Notes: generated by a model from the letters alone, not told the origin. Shown: positions 20,161-31,884, counted from the stretch's first letter. The stretch: 64,000 nucleotides of DNA from Liolophura sinensis (GCF_032854445.1 NC_088296.1:4301246-4365245); one strand, 5' to 3'. Program-made: numbers and translations.

Positions 20161-22956
20161 TTACGGTGTCGCATGCAGCTCTTGCGAACTTGTACTTGCT
20201 TGTGCTTGAGATGACACTTTGCTGGACACGGTGTTAGGCGTTGTCTCTTTTCCAGACCTCTTAGCAGCTTTGCGGCGACATCCGCAGAAGACGTCGGCGA
20301 AGGCCTTTCGGAAAGTACTGGACATAATGAAGATGATGAAGGGGTTGGCCTGGCTGTTCGCGAAGAGGCAAATCCAGGAAATCCAGTACACGATGTAACT
20401 TTCGCGCTTCACTAGAGCCTCTTCGAAGCGGTAGATGTCCGGCGAGAGAACGTTGAACAGCTCCAGCATGCAGCGGGGGAATCTGCAAATGATGAAGACG
20501 ACGACGGCAATGAGCAGCATGATGACGGTGCGCGTGCGCGGCGACCGGCGCGCGGATTGCGCGTGGTCCGCGCGAGCGACTTCCTCCGTAGGCTTCTTCT
20601 TGAGGATCGCACGGACCATGCGAGCGTAGACGAAGACGAGGATAGGAACGGAGCCAAAGTTGGAGATAACTTCCAAACCTGCTACGTAGCTCTTCATCCA
20701 TGGCTCGGCGATATAGATGTAGCAGAACGTCAACGTCTGGTTTCCCTCGGGGAACGTGTCGTAGCGAGACATGATGTAGGTGGGGAAGGAGAAAGCGACG
20801 GTGAGGAGCACGATGCTGGTGAGGACGTAGAATGTGCGACGTCCCGACCAGTAGTAAAGCGAGACGAGAGGATGACAGACGGCGATATAACGATCCAGGC
20901 TAACAAACAGGAAGATCAAAGTAGAGCAAAATACACCGCCTTTGTCGTAAAACAGGATGAAATAACCTGAAACATGAAAATATTGTCAAATGTAACGTAC
21001 AGACAACAACTCAGCTGTACCAAATTCCTACCAAAAATATAGGACGCTAGGCACAATAGCAAATATATAATTTCCAAGACAAAAGCACAAATATATACAT
21101 GGGCAAAGCTAAACACAAAGCTGTGTCTAGCGAGGCAAAACATATGTAACACCAAGCTAAACACAAGGCTAAGTCTAAGAAGGCAAAACACATGTAACAC
21201 AAAGCTAAACATAAAGCGAAGTCTAACAAGTCAAAACATATGTAACACAAAGCTAAACACAAACCTAAGTCTAAGAAGGCAAAACATATGTAACACAAAG
21301 CTAAACACAAAGCTAAGTCTAACAAGTCAAAACATATGTAACACAAAGCTAAACACAAAGCTAAGTCTAAGAAGGCAAAACATATGTAACACAAAGCTAA
21401 ACACGAGGCTAAGTGTAAGAAGGTAAAACACATGTAACACAAAGCTAAACACTAAGCGAAGTGTAACAAGTCAAAACATATGTAACATAAAGCTAAACAC
21501 AAAGTTATGTCTAACAAGTCAAAACATATGTAACACAAAGCTAAACACAAAGCTAAGTCTAAGAAGGCAAAACATATGTAACACAAAGCTAAACACAAAG
21601 CTAAGTCTAACAAGTCAAAACATATGTAACACAAAGCTAAACACAAAGCTAAGTCTAAGAAGACAAAACATATGTAACACAAAGCTAAACACAAAGCTAA
21701 GTCTAAGGAGGCAAAACATATGTAACACAAAGCTAAACACAAAGCTAAAGCTAAGTCTAACAAGTCAAAACATATGTAAAATAAAGCTAAACACAAAGTT
21801 AAGTTTAACAAGCCAAAACATATGTAACAAAGCTAAACACAAAGCTAAGTCTAGCAAGTCAAAATATATGTAACACAAAGCTAAACACAAAGCTAAGCCA
21901 AGAAAGGCAGAATATATTCAACCTAATCTAAATAGAAGGACAAGTTTAGCTAGTCAAAACATATGTAACCTGTACTAAACACAAAGCTAAGTCTAGCAAG
22001 GCAAAATATAATCAACCTAAACTAAAGCCTATCGAGACAAAACATGTTCAGCCTATTCCATATAAAAGTTCATGAAATAAGCCCATGGATAGGTAGTCTG
22101 GTATCGGTGTTTAAGTCACGATAGAACGAGATTACTGTAATGAAATGTTGTCAAACATATGCTCCGTACGAAATTTTAAAAGGGGTAAATATTTCCTAAC
22201 TTATTATCGCGTGTTACGTCGTCATCCGGCTGACCTATATAAACGGTCTTGAAGGACGTGTCATTAAGTTCATCGCTTTAATCAGTTGATAACCTGATGA
22301 TGATCCTTATAAGTGAAGGAGCCCGAAAACAATGTGCACATCAGGGAGAGGTCAAACTCACGAGTTTATTGGTCAGGAGCTTCAGAGTCTAGCCACTGAG
22401 AGATCCTACACTCTTGACTACTTAATAAGATGCAATGTTTATTTCATGTGGAGACCTGCCAATTCCAAATTTTATTTCTTTTTTTTTATTGAATTAAATC
22501 TTTTCAATGATGGTATACTATCCTCAAAATTGCGCGCATCATCATATAGATGGGGAAAATTCAAAGTAGTCTTGACGAATTTAGTGTCATTTTAACAAGA
22601 CTTCGCAAACACCACACTATGAGGTCAAGTTTAGTAAGTAAGTGAGAATTGTTGCGTGTCCTTGCTTTTATAAACAACGTCTTACAAAGGTGTTCTCCTA
22701 GGTTGGAATCGTCCACTCCAAACTCCCAGTTCATCGTCACGACTGGCTGATAGACGAGGAACAACACGTCCGCAAGACTTAGGAAGGCCAAGCTCTTATT
22801 CACCGTTGTCCGGAGCGACTTCACCTTGGCAACAAGGAATATGATCAAGAGGTTACCAAGGATTCCAACGGCGGTCATAACGCCGCAGACGGACACCAAG
22901 GCAATGCGTGTTCCCATGGAAGCCTCCCAAATGTCGAACTCATAGTAGCTGTCCAT
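20161..22956 (-). CDS. Class A (rhodopsin-like) G-protein-coupled receptor, 358 residues
   Basis: Two coding exons, 22686-22956 and 20161-20966, join in phase 1 (CTT T|GTAAG ... TTTCAG|GT), rebuilding the conserved Cys91 at the start of helix 3. Seen: GILGN (Asn35) in helix 1, NKSLAFLSLADVLF (Asp63) in helix 2, SLDRYIAVCHPL at 113-124 at the end of helix 3, a Cys in the second extracellular loop (TFCYIY), and seven hydrophobic segments. Helix 6 has FIICRFPRC in place of the usual CWxP, and helix 7 has NPFII in place of NPxxY. The tail is Ser/Thr/Gln-rich after a CGCRRK patch. The layout fits an invertebrate peptide receptor at the plasma membrane. The ligand cannot be told from this. The intron is largely a 48-bp satellite. 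Confidence 0.92.
21064..22035. repeat. 48-bp tandem repeat in the GPCR intron, about 20 copies
   Basis: The unit is ACAAAGCTAAACACAAAGCT, AAGTCTAACAAGTCAAAACA, TATGTAAC, with two alternating sub-types (AACAAGTC and AAGAAGGC). On the minus strand it reads as a 16-residue Leu/Cys-rich open frame, which is a by-product inside the intron. Confidence 0.93.
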
Positions 22957-22971
22957 TATTACGTGAGGGAA

Positions 22972-22972
22972 T
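22972..22972 (-). other. Acceptor just before the GPCR start codon
   Basis: The minus strand reads TTTTTTTAAACAG|ATTCCC, 16 bases ahead of the ATG. This implies that the 5' leader is spliced and that upstream non-coding exons exist. Confidence 0.5.
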
Positions 22973-23094
22973 CTGTTTAAAAAAACCCATAGTCAATGTT
23001 TCATTTAAACGACGGCAATCTGCTTTATTTGCGAAGGAAAGCTGACGGCAGGATTAAATCGTAGCCTTTCGCCAGGCACACATTCAGAATTTGT

Positions 23095-23245
23095 GCTGCA
23101 ATTCTGCGAATGGTCGAATGGACACCACTCTACTCCCGGGGCTCTGCCCAGTTTCCTCCCACCGAAACATAAGGCCTAGTGAAATAAGGGAAATATTCTA
23201 TATGACGTCAAACAGCTATCAATAAATAAATAAATAAATTCAAAT
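23095..23245 (+). mobile_element. 3' part of SINE family 2
   Basis: GGGGCTCTGCCCAGTTTCCT, CCCACCGAAACATAAGG, GAAATATTCTATATGACGTC and AATAAATAAATAAATAA. Diverged and 5'-truncated. Confidence 0.65.
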
Positions 23246-23526
23246 TGCCACTGATCCAGCGACGGATGGATTCGAACCGTGGAAATCATCAGCCAGGGTG
23301 AGGTGTTGTGGTGAGATTATCGCTTTAGGCGAGTTTTCTTTCGTAAGAGTTAGTTCTCATACAGTGAAAATCCACTCAGGGTTTTGTGGTAGTTGTGGCT
23401 AATAATGTTTTGAGCACTGTGACACGAAGTCATCTTAACGTTACAAGCACGTAACTGTCACCAGGCAAGCTAGGAGAGCTTCGTGTATTCAAATGGGCCT
23501 TGATACCAACTCATCTTAACGGTAAG

Positions 23527-23778
23527 ATTTATTTATTTATTTGATTGGTGTTTTACGCCGTACTCGAGAATATTTCACTTATACGACTGCGGCCAATCAT
23601 TATGGTGGGAGGAAACCTGGCACAGCCCGGGGAAAACCCACGACCATCTGCAGGTTGCTGTCTGACCTTCCTACGCACGGCCGGAGAGGAGGCCAGCATG
23701 AGCTGGACTTGAACTCACAGCGACAGCATTGGTGAGAGGCTTTTGGGTCATTACTCTGCGCTATCGCGCTAACCTAAC
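23527..23778 (-). mobile_element. Near full-length SINE family 2
   Basis: It runs from the tail TTTATTTATTTATTTGATTG and GTGTTTTACGCCGTACTCGA, through CATTATGGTGGGAGGAAACC and CACGACCATCTGCAGGTTGC, to the tRNA-like head in reverse (TTGAACTCACAGCGACAGCA, GGTCATTACTCTGCG, ATCGCGCTAACC). Confidence 0.88.
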
Positions 23779-24219
23779 TTTAAGGGAACGTAGCTGTCAT
23801 GAGGCACGCCAAAAGGGTTTCGTGTATTTAAATGGGACTAGACACAATTATGAGGTAAAATCACGAACATTCGGGAGGCAGTAGTCTCCAGTGCTGACTG
23901 ATTCAACGCATGTTGCCATAGATTAAATTATCAATACCATTAGTATTTACACTGTGGGTACGGTAAGAGGAAACTCCTCTGAATCTAGGCGTCAAAAGAT
24001 TTTCTTATTGCAATCGTTAGCCAAAATGGATGTTCCAAATAAATAATCGCAAGACCGATTCCCGGATCTAAAAGCTAAGAAAATATATAAAGTGTGAAAT
24101 TAAGATGGATCCTTGCAAGGGAAGGCAGTCAGCAGTTTTCAATGATGTTGGAGACGCAAGGGAATATTCTGGCGAATGAATGAAATCAGTATCCAAATTT
24201 TGTATTATGCTAGTTTAGT

Positions 24220-24447
24220 AGTACCCAGGAGCTTCTCACCAATGCGGTTGCTGTGAGTTCAAGTCCAACTCATGCTGGCCTCCTCTCCGGCCGTAGGTGG
24301 AAAGGTCTTTCAGCAACCTGCGGATGGTCGTGGGTTTCAATCGCGCTGTGCCCGGTTTCCTCCCACCATAATGCCCATCGCCGTCATATAAGTGAAATAT
24401 TCATGAGTACGGCGTAAAACACCAATCGAATAAATAAATAAATAGTT
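24220..24447 (+). mobile_element. Near full-length SINE family 2
   Basis: In forward orientation: a tRNA-like B box (GTGAGTTCAAGTCC), then GCCTCCTCTCCGGCCGTAGG, TGCGGATGGTCGTGGGTTTC, CCGGTTTCCTCCCACCATAA, TACGGCGTAAAACACCAATC and the tail GAATAAATAAATAAA. Confidence 0.88.
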
Positions 24448-25019
24448 TAGCAGATAATCAAATATGTACCTCAGATGCGTTTTCATTCACTGTTCATATA
24501 TCCAACGTGGCCAGGGCTTAGGAAATAGGAGTTGCCGCTCAGACACTTGAGAAACTTCCGGTTTGCCGTGTGCATTAACCAAGGGTAGGTTGTCCGATCT
24601 AACGACTAGCCTACATCTCTCAGATGATATCATGAAGTGATTCTACTGGTGGACTAAGTAAGCCCGAGGCCTAACAATAAAGCATTTTGAGACCGGTCAC
24701 GCCAAATATATGGCAATCGACGTCACTGTGTAACCTTTAACTATTTAAGCATTTACATGAACGATTAGAATAAACCCTGGTCCGTATTTCACCGGTTACG
24801 TGTGGCCATTTACCACTGTTGTCTTTGATCTGGTTTTGCTCTTTATGCTGTAGATTTTTATATTGCTGTTGACTTAGGTGCATATAGGACTGTTAGGAGC
24901 ATCTGGTGCACAAGATCTAGTGGCGCTGGTTACCATGGCGAAGAGTGGTCTTCATGTTAACTGACATATCTCTTACGTCATACTATTCTCTTCGTATAAG
25001 CGGGAAGTTGTGCAGAAGT

Positions 25020-25105
25020 TTGATGATCGTGGGTTTCCTCCGGGCTCTGTCTGCTTTCCTCCAACAGCAACAGTAAATATTCTTGAGTGTGGTGTAAAAC
25101 ATTAC
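25020..25105 (+). mobile_element. Fragment of SINE family 2
   Basis: GATCGTGGGTTTCCTCCGGG, then CTGCTTTCCTCCAACAGC and AATATTCTTGAGTGTGGTGT, then AAAACATTACAGATCACA. Internally deleted. Confidence 0.55.
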
Positions 25106-25274
25106 AGATCACATTATATTCAATGTCATATGGACAGCTTTCCTTACCCGTAGCTCACCTTTTCTCTCTAGCACGGCTATATGGAATGGCAAAATGTGTA
25201 CATCTGCCTCAGATATCCTCGTCTGGAAAACAAAATCTATGCTCTCTTTCATACTATCTGGATTAAGAACCTAC

Positions 25275-25330
25275 CTTATTTACGTCGCCGACAAGATCAT
25301 CGAAGTCCACCGTTATGTGAAAGAAGACTG
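25275..25330 (-). other. Possible 5' non-coding exon of the GPCR gene
   Basis: The minus strand has the acceptor ATTCGTTTCAG|CAGTC at 25331 and the donor AAATAAG|GTAGGT at 25275, framing 56 bases upstream of the coding exon. The call rests only on splice-like sequences. Confidence 0.3.
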
Positions 25331-25440
25331 CTGAAACGAATGATATAAACAGCAATTAAAAACAAAAAAGAATCTGTGTGCATATCTTACTCAAATTTCT
25401 TAGTGATCTGAGTTGTATCTAATGGTCAAGTCTGACATTC

Positions 25441-25983
25441 GGATGCGTATGGAAGCCGGTAGCGGCCACGCGTGCTTCCGTCCTTTCTACTGATTATTTA
25501 GACCAGAAATTAACGCAAAGTACAAAACAACGAAAAGATGAGGCAACAGTGCGAGGCAAAACCAAGAAAGGACGACACAAAAGTCCCACCAAACCTCGCA
25601 CTCTCGTATTTTTGCCTTGGGTTTGTCTTGCACACAGCGATTTATTAGCAGAAGGAAAAAGTACGCAAGAACGAGGTTTGGTGGGACCTCATCCTTTCTT
25701 AGTTTCGCTATTTTGTATGTTTTACATCAAAACAAAAGGACGACAGAAAAGCACGAAAGGTCGAGGCGAAAGTACAAAAGTGCGAAGTGGCAAAAACCTC
25801 GTTGTTTTGCTTCGCACTTGGTACTTACGTATTTTTGCCTCGCCCTTTTGCCTCGCCCTTTGGCCTCGCCTTTTCGCCTCGCACTTTCGTTGTTTCCTAA
25901 TTTCACATTAATTTCTGGTCTAAATAATCCGTAGAAAGGAAGGAAAACACGCATGGCCGCTATCTACTTCCATACGCATGGAA
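25441..25983. mobile_element. Foldback/MITE-like element with about 75-bp inverted ends
   Basis: The left end (GCGTATGGAAGCCGGTAGCG, ACGCGTGCTTCCGTCC, TTATTTAGACCAGAAATTAA) reappears in reverse complement at the right end (about 25908-25983). The interior is also partly self-complementary: GAGGCAAAAC stretches on the left face GCCTCGCCCTTT repeats on the right. The bases next to the ends (ATTCGGATGCG, and GCATGGAAT on the other side) match loosely. There is no transposase, so it is non-autonomous. The open frames inside are by-products. Confidence 0.82.
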
Positions 25984-26885
25984 TGTTCTAGTCGAATTAG
26001 TAAAGTCCTTTTAGCTTAGTTTCGAAACTTATTTTCTGTTTAGGCCATTCGTATAAACCATGAACCGCTGAAAATAGGCTAAACGGGATAAATACATACA
26101 TGTCAAAAATATTTTCCCAAAGAAAATAATAAGTTCAGGATTTATCTCAAACCGCGCGATAGTAATGGTGCCCATCACAAAAATGTATTTTTCCAAAAAA
26201 TATAAACTAGGGTTTTATTTCGCGGTCGGAGATAGCTTCAATCAATGGCCATGGGGTTTGCTTTCATTCAGCATATTCAAGCAGAACCGTGTGAGATCTC
26301 CATTGGTGGAACTGTTTTGCATATCAGCCAATCAGTGGTTGGGCTATATTCATCTTTGCAGCCAAATTTAAGAACATGTCTAACACAAAACAAGCTTCTT
26401 TGTCGTTGGTCAACAGCGTGACGGACAGAGAGAAAGTAAAGCCGTAGAGCGAGGTAAATATCGACACCTATTTACTTTTATTGTTTATGTTTATAGGAAC
26501 GATTCCAAATTTTTTTTGGCTGCTCCGTTTCACGGCATAACTATCTCGTGGTGTGAGAGAAATCCTGAGTTCATTTATTTTTTCTTATTTTTATTTGAAT
26601 GAGTGGATTTCCCTTTAACAGCTTCTTAGAGAAACGCCTTTTTTGCAAATTATAATATCACAGGGGTGAAATGATCCAACTTTTCTGCTCAAGTTCACGC
26701 CACAAGGATCTGTTTACCAACAGTGGATAACGGAAGTATCCGCCAATTAAAGCGTCAATGCAAAGTTACATCCCATAGCATCTCCCCCCCCCCCCACAAT
26801 TAAATGCACAAATCGCCCTATTACAGACAAAGGGACTACTACATTTCTGTCTAATCTGTCCGTAGGGACGGGTCGTGGATCTGCA
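25984..26885. other. No gene recognised
   Basis: Unique DNA with a C-run at 26785-26796. Short open frames lack splice or domain support. Confidence 0.4.
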
Positions 26886-26890
26886 TCTAG

Positions 26891-27110
26891 GTGTGGAAAC
26901 AGACATTTGTGTCGAAGCTTATATTTGTGTCAAAGCTGACATTTGTGCGTAAACAAATGTTTCTCTCAAAGCAGACATTTTTGTGGAAAGCGACATTTGT
27001 GTGGAAAGAGACATTTATATCCAAACAGACAATTGTGTGGAAGCAGACATTTGTGTGGAAACAGATATTTGTGTCGAAGAAGACATTTGTGTTGAAACAA
27101 ACATTTTCAT
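26891..27110. repeat. Degenerate 18-bp tandem repeat, about 12 copies
   Basis: The unit is approximately GTGGAAACAGACATTTGT. The period of six codons gives open frames on both strands (such as NVCFHT repeats), which I do not regard as protein. Confidence 0.85.
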
Positions 27111-27524
27111 ACCAGCCGTCAACAATAATGGACATTTGGATTGCCGTCAAAATTTCAGAAATTAGTCCGTCGCCTAAGGCTATCCTGGCCACAAAATTTC
27201 TTCCAATACACAGCATAATTTTATAACATAACGTCGCTGACCGATACAGACAGAGACGGACAGCGGACAAACTGGAAGACAGACAATTAAACGATGGCGA
27301 AGACATCACCTCCTTAATTGAATGATAAATTGAATGTATGAATTAACAAGAAAATTTACCTGCAATGGAGACAGGTGTATATTAAATCTCAGAGAAGATA
27401 AAAACAGCACTTGGATGCCTGTCGATTCAACGCAGATTGTTTTTGAGCACAAAAAAAAGCAGAAAGCAACCTGCGCGAGTTTGACAGTGGCACGGCTTCT
27501 TTGCTTTACGCACAGTTGACTTAC

Positions 27525-27585
27525 CTGTAAATCGCCGACAGGAGGACCCTCCTAGAGTGCCCCCTGTCGGAGCGGCCTCATATAT
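27525..27585 (-). promoter_or_regulatory. Possible promoter and first non-coding exon of the GPCR gene
   Basis: On the minus strand AATATATGAGG (27579-27585 core) is followed about 25-30 bases later by a possible start region and then the donor GATTTACAG|GTAAGTC at 27525. Together with the exon at 25275 and the acceptor at 22972 it fits a spliced 5' leader. Its link to the receptor is inferred from position only. Confidence 0.3.
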
Positions 27586-27599
27586 TCAGGCATGTGTGT

Positions 27600-28915
27600 G
27601 TCACGTGACTGATGGGTGACGTGATAATAGCAGGATTTCCCGCACCGCCGGGTTGAGGTGTCTAATTACCCTCAATACATACGAAAATTTCCATGGTAAC
27701 GTATAAACAGTTAGGACTCCCGGTTAAGATCTTAGCTGAGAGAAAATTGCATGCCCTTTTTAATGGTTTGTTTAATGTTGAAATTCCCACAAAAATAAAA
27801 CAAGCGGCAATAAAAGGCGAGCCCAAGTATTACCTGTCTTATACAGACATACATTCATTAGTTGGAGACTCCATTCCATGGAATGAGTTGCGGCACAACA
27901 TGTCTTATATAACTTTAACCTTTTATTCATAAGCCGGTTTTGTAACACAGGACAAACGGCTATGATGGTCATATTTCTTTAAAAAAAATCGCAATTCCAA
28001 GGAATAGGGGATTTTTGAATTCAAACTTTTTTGTCGTTGAAGGTAAAAGCAATCCTCCTGTATCGTGTGACTTGTAAAAAATGTTAGGCAGCTGATGGTG
28101 GAGGAAGGAAGAGGCGCTGTAACAACGTAATTTGTAATAAAAACGCAAAAGTCAGAGTGGCTTTTTGGAATGTTATTCCTTTGAAGAAAATGGCCATACT
28201 GGCATATGTTATGAATGAGAATAACGACAATTTCCTTTAAGAACATATTTGTTACGTATCGTGTTGTTATAAATTGCGTTCCAAACGCGATTTGGAATAA
28301 AACACAATTTGTAATAACTTCACAAAAATGTATTGAGAGCGTTTGTGGTGACAGGGGCCTGTAAGTTACTGGTATTTAGTTAGCAGCATACGCAGCTATA
28401 AGAAAACCCTAATCTAGGTCGATTGGTAAGAGGCCGGATTTCAGCGGTTAGGTTGGGCCAATTTGCTACATATCACACAGCCTTTGATGCTGTGGTTTTG
28501 TTCCCAATCATGTACTCTTTTGTATAGTGTTTTCTGATTAGCTCAATCAGAGCTAAGTTTTCAAAAGTAGTTGTAGAAGCAGTTCACAGGCAGGCACTGA
28601 GAACGAAACATTTGAAGAAACAGTTTTATAAATGTTGATCAGTCATCATAACAATAACAGACAAGCAATATGCTGAAAAATAAAATAGTATAAGAAAACA
28701 AGTTGAAAGTGAACATTGTTAATTAAAAAATACAAGAAAAAACAAACAGAAGGCACGCCGACAGAGAAGACAAGTAAAACCCCTCGTTACAGATGAAGAG
28801 ACAAAACTCTGCAGTTATGTCTTATCATGAAATGATGAAGAATGGTTTCTACAATTCCTGGATTTTGATCTAAATCCTGATCATCAACAAAAATCAGTGG
28901 ACACAAAATGTCCTC
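27600..28915. other. No gene recognised
   Basis: AT-rich intergenic sequence. The 27693-27932 plus-strand open frame has no recognisable domain or splice signal. Confidence 0.4.
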
Positions 28916-28919
28916 CAAA

Positions 28920-29192
28920 TCCGGCCATCGTAAAGTTCCTGACAAAGACACAGACTTATCCGGCCATCGTAAAGTTCCTGACAGAGACACAGACTTATCC
29001 GGCCATCGTAAAGTTCCTGACAAAGACACAGTCTTATCCGGCCATCGTAAAGTTCCTGACAGAGACACAGACTTATCCGGCCATCGTAAAGTTCCTGACA
29101 GAGACACAGACTTATCCGGCCATCGTAAAGTTCCTGACAGAGACACAGACTTATCCGGCCATCGTAAAATTCCTGACAGAGACACGGACTTA
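28920..29192. repeat. 39-bp tandem repeat, seven copies
   Basis: The unit is CCGGCCATCGTAAAGTTCCT, GACAGAGACACAGACTTAT, with only one or two variant bases per copy, so the array is young. Three frames stay open across it because 39 is a multiple of three. Confidence 0.97.
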
Positions 29193-29539
29193 TAAACTCT
29201 TTCAGTGACATTTACAAGTTGGGGGTGACATGAAAGGGAAGTCTTTCTGATTATGGATTTACAACTTTTGTTGTTTGGAAGACGGCGTTTCGAGGTAAAC
29301 AATAACACAATTGCCATCAAACCACAGTTGGTTTAAAGGCCATTTCCTGTATTGTGACCGGTCACACCAGTGTTTTATTAATAGATTTTTCATCGGTAAT
29401 TGGTTTTAGTTTTCAATGCATATCGTCAGTTTACATTTGTGCGACGATTTTTTTATTTGTATATTTACAATTCAGTGGTTAGACATATTAATTGCTATAA
29501 TTGCTGTATTTCATTACCGGTACGCAAAAGTTATTCGCG

Positions 29540-29812
29540 TAGCCAAAATGGTTAGCACTTCAACGCGGCGCAATGACCCAGGAGCCTCCTACGAATGCCG
29601 TCGCTGTGAGTTCAAGTCCAGTAAATGCTGACTTCCTCTCCGTCCGGAGATGGGAAGGCCCGCAGCAGCTTGCGGATGGTCGTGCGTTTTTCCTTGGGCT
29701 CTGCCGGGTTTTCTTCCATCATGATGGTGGCGGTCATTGTATAAGTGAAACATTCTTGAGTACGGCGTTAAAGACCAATCAAATACATAAATACATAAAT
29801 AAATAAATATTG
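29540..29812 (+). mobile_element. Near full-length SINE family 2
   Basis: A tRNA-like head (AATGGTTAGCACTTCAACGC, GCGCAATGACCCAGGAGCC, GTGAGTTCAAGTCC), then GACTTCCTCTCCGTCCGGAG, TTGCGGATGGTCGTGCG, GTACGGCGTTAAAGACCAAT and an AAATACATAAATAAAT tail. Confidence 0.88.
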
Positions 29813-31030
29813 CCTAACCTGTACCTAAGTCAACCCTTTTTGCGCTTCGTTTCTTGTGAGTCATTCGGTACTCGTTGGCTTCGAAACAGGACTTGATGTA
29901 ACAGTGGATGTAACCCCCCATTAAAATAAAGAAGCCATTATCTGAATTGTTATTACGTACAGGCTGCAGATATGGTTGCCATGACTTTTACAATGAACAA
30001 AGTGCAAATAAAAATTGAGGATTTACGATGGACTGAATTATATTTACGATGGTATTGTTATACCCTTCCTGTAATTGTGAATTCCACCTGTCCAGTGGTT
30101 AATTTTGGATTTTATTCCCGGAATGCTGATTTTCTCGGAGTATTTGGGTATTGTACGTGTATAAATACATTTACACGTACTCTAATTCTTCATTCTTTTC
30201 AACCGCCTGTGCAAACAATATTTTGAAACACTCTGATATAAATATTGGGTGTAGAGAAACAATTTGTACAGCTGTATGATGCATACATCTTTAATGACAC
30301 AAAGAAATAATTTTTATACTAATTTTATGCATAAGGTACATTGAGAAAAGTGCTTTCGTGGTTAAAAAAGGGTAGAAACTATTTGTGGACTTTTATTTTT
30401 AACAGTTTGAAAGTTTCTGTGCATTGCAAGAAACTATTATACAAAATCCCTCATGTCTACCTTGGGAGTGAGCCGCGATCTGGTGTATAATGGCGCTTAC
30501 GTTTAAGTAAAAAGAAAAAAAGGACGAGAGAGGAACAGGTTCAAAGCCAACCTTGGAAATTTTTCCAAGATTTTCCCCGCTCAAGCAATGCTTTGTGATA
30601 ATAACGGTACTTGTCTACTCTTGAGTGGCCGTTTGAAGAAACTGCGTCTAACCGCTAAATATGGGTATGCACATTTCCAACCTGAACGTAACAGGTAGGG
30701 AAGTTCTTCAATAACCTGCTAAACCTTGGCGATTAATCCGGGCACTCCGCTTTCCTTTACCCATATTGACCGCCACCGGATCAACACGTTTTAATCCGTT
30801 ATTAACACCTTGTAAGTGCACTAGATAAAACGAGGATCACTCTAAAATTAGAAACAGGCAATTCATTACGTGTGAATTGCTAATTAATTGAAAAGTGCAC
30901 CAACAATAATTAATTGCATGTAACATATCAATATTGACAACAGGCATGTAACAATCGCACCTATACCGTTTATTCTGCAACACAACGTGGTGTTTAATTA
31001 TCGGAGATGTATTAGATACTAATGTGCTAT
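29813..31030. other. No gene recognised; third SINE type at about 30600-30790
   Basis: 30600-30790 contains GAGTGGCCGTTTGAAG, then AATAACCTGCTAAACCTTGG, then GGGCACTCCGCTTTCCTTTA and ATTGACCGCCACCGG. This is the same order as the weak elements near 11150, 32230 and 63340. The rest is unique AT-rich DNA. Confidence 0.45.
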
Positions 31031-31034
31031 ACAT

Positions 31035-31165
31035 AACTATGACTTATTTGACTGGTCTTTAACGCATTACTCAAGAACTTTTCACTTATATGATGTCAGA
31101 TAGGTTTATGGATGGAAGAAACAGGAGTGCCCGGAAGCAAACCATTGCTAGTGGTCAGATACCTG
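31035..31165 (-). mobile_element. Diverged SINE family 2
   Basis: TTATTTGACTGGTCTTTAAC, GCATTACTCAAGAACTTTTC and ACTTATATGATGTCAG, then GAAGAAACAGGAG. An old copy. Confidence 0.55.
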
Positions 31166-31690
31166 AAAAAGAAACGTTCTATTTTAAACCCGCAGCTAAA
31201 ACAGCGTGAACTGGACCCATGATAGTCGCGCTGAAAGACAGCAATTTAAGTGTCTTACATGATATTTGTGTGTTTTTCGTTATTATTTGATGACGATATA
31301 GCAGGAATTCTATCACAGACAACACTGATATTTGTCGCTGTGTCGTGAAATTTACAACTTGCACTGTCATCTAGCATAAAGTATAGCTGAGAGTCATCAA
31401 AATGTGTGCTTCCTCTTCAAGGGCAAAGTTGCCTTCCGTCATCTAAGGAGCACTAATGATCGTCGTAGATTGAACATGTGAGTGGCTTGGGCTGAGTTGG
31501 AGGGGGGAGGGGCTCTGCCAAACCAATCTGCGTGTGTTATTACCCTAAAGGGCAAAATACCTGGGTTTAGGCATACCGTGAAAACGTGACAAAGAAATTT
31601 CTAGCTGGAAAATACGTAAATCTGGCTGAAACGACAGGTAGCACCCACAGCCTCGGTGATGTTGGTATCCAGATTCACTTTGTCTTGTTA
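31166..31690. other. No gene recognised
   Basis: Unique sequence with a short G-run near 31500. Confidence 0.4.
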
Positions 31691-31693
31691 AAG

Positions 31694-31884
31694 TTAATGG
31701 CAAAATGACTTCGTAGCGTGTTGAACTTAATGGCAAAATGACTTCGTAGCGTGTTGAACTTAATGGCAAAATGACTTCGTAGCGTGTTGAACTTAATGGC
31801 AAAATGACTTCGTAGCGTGTTGAACTTAATGGCAAAATGACTTCGTAGCGTGTTGAACTTAATGGCAAAATGACTGCGTAGCGC
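31694..31884. repeat. 33-bp tandem repeat, nearly six copies
   Basis: The unit is TTAATGGCAAAATGACTTCG, TAGCGTGTTGAAC. The first five copies are almost identical and the sixth is truncated and diverged. The period of 11 codons leaves frames open on the minus strand. Confidence 0.97.

Noticed and set aside
21047..21811. Leu/Cys-rich hydrophobic minus-strand frames as a membrane protein
   Set aside because: They lie wholly in a 48-bp repeat inside the GPCR intron.
25549..25954. Basic plus-strand and minus-strand proteins
   Set aside because: They lie within the foldback element, and the two strands mirror each other because of its inverted structure.
26887..27309. FHTNVCFDTN-repeat protein
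   Set aside because: Degenerate 18-bp repeat open on both strands, with no supporting gene structure.
28920..29192. CRISPR-like array of evenly spaced repeats
   Set aside because: The seven 39-bp units are contiguous with no unique spacers, and the host is clearly an animal genome.
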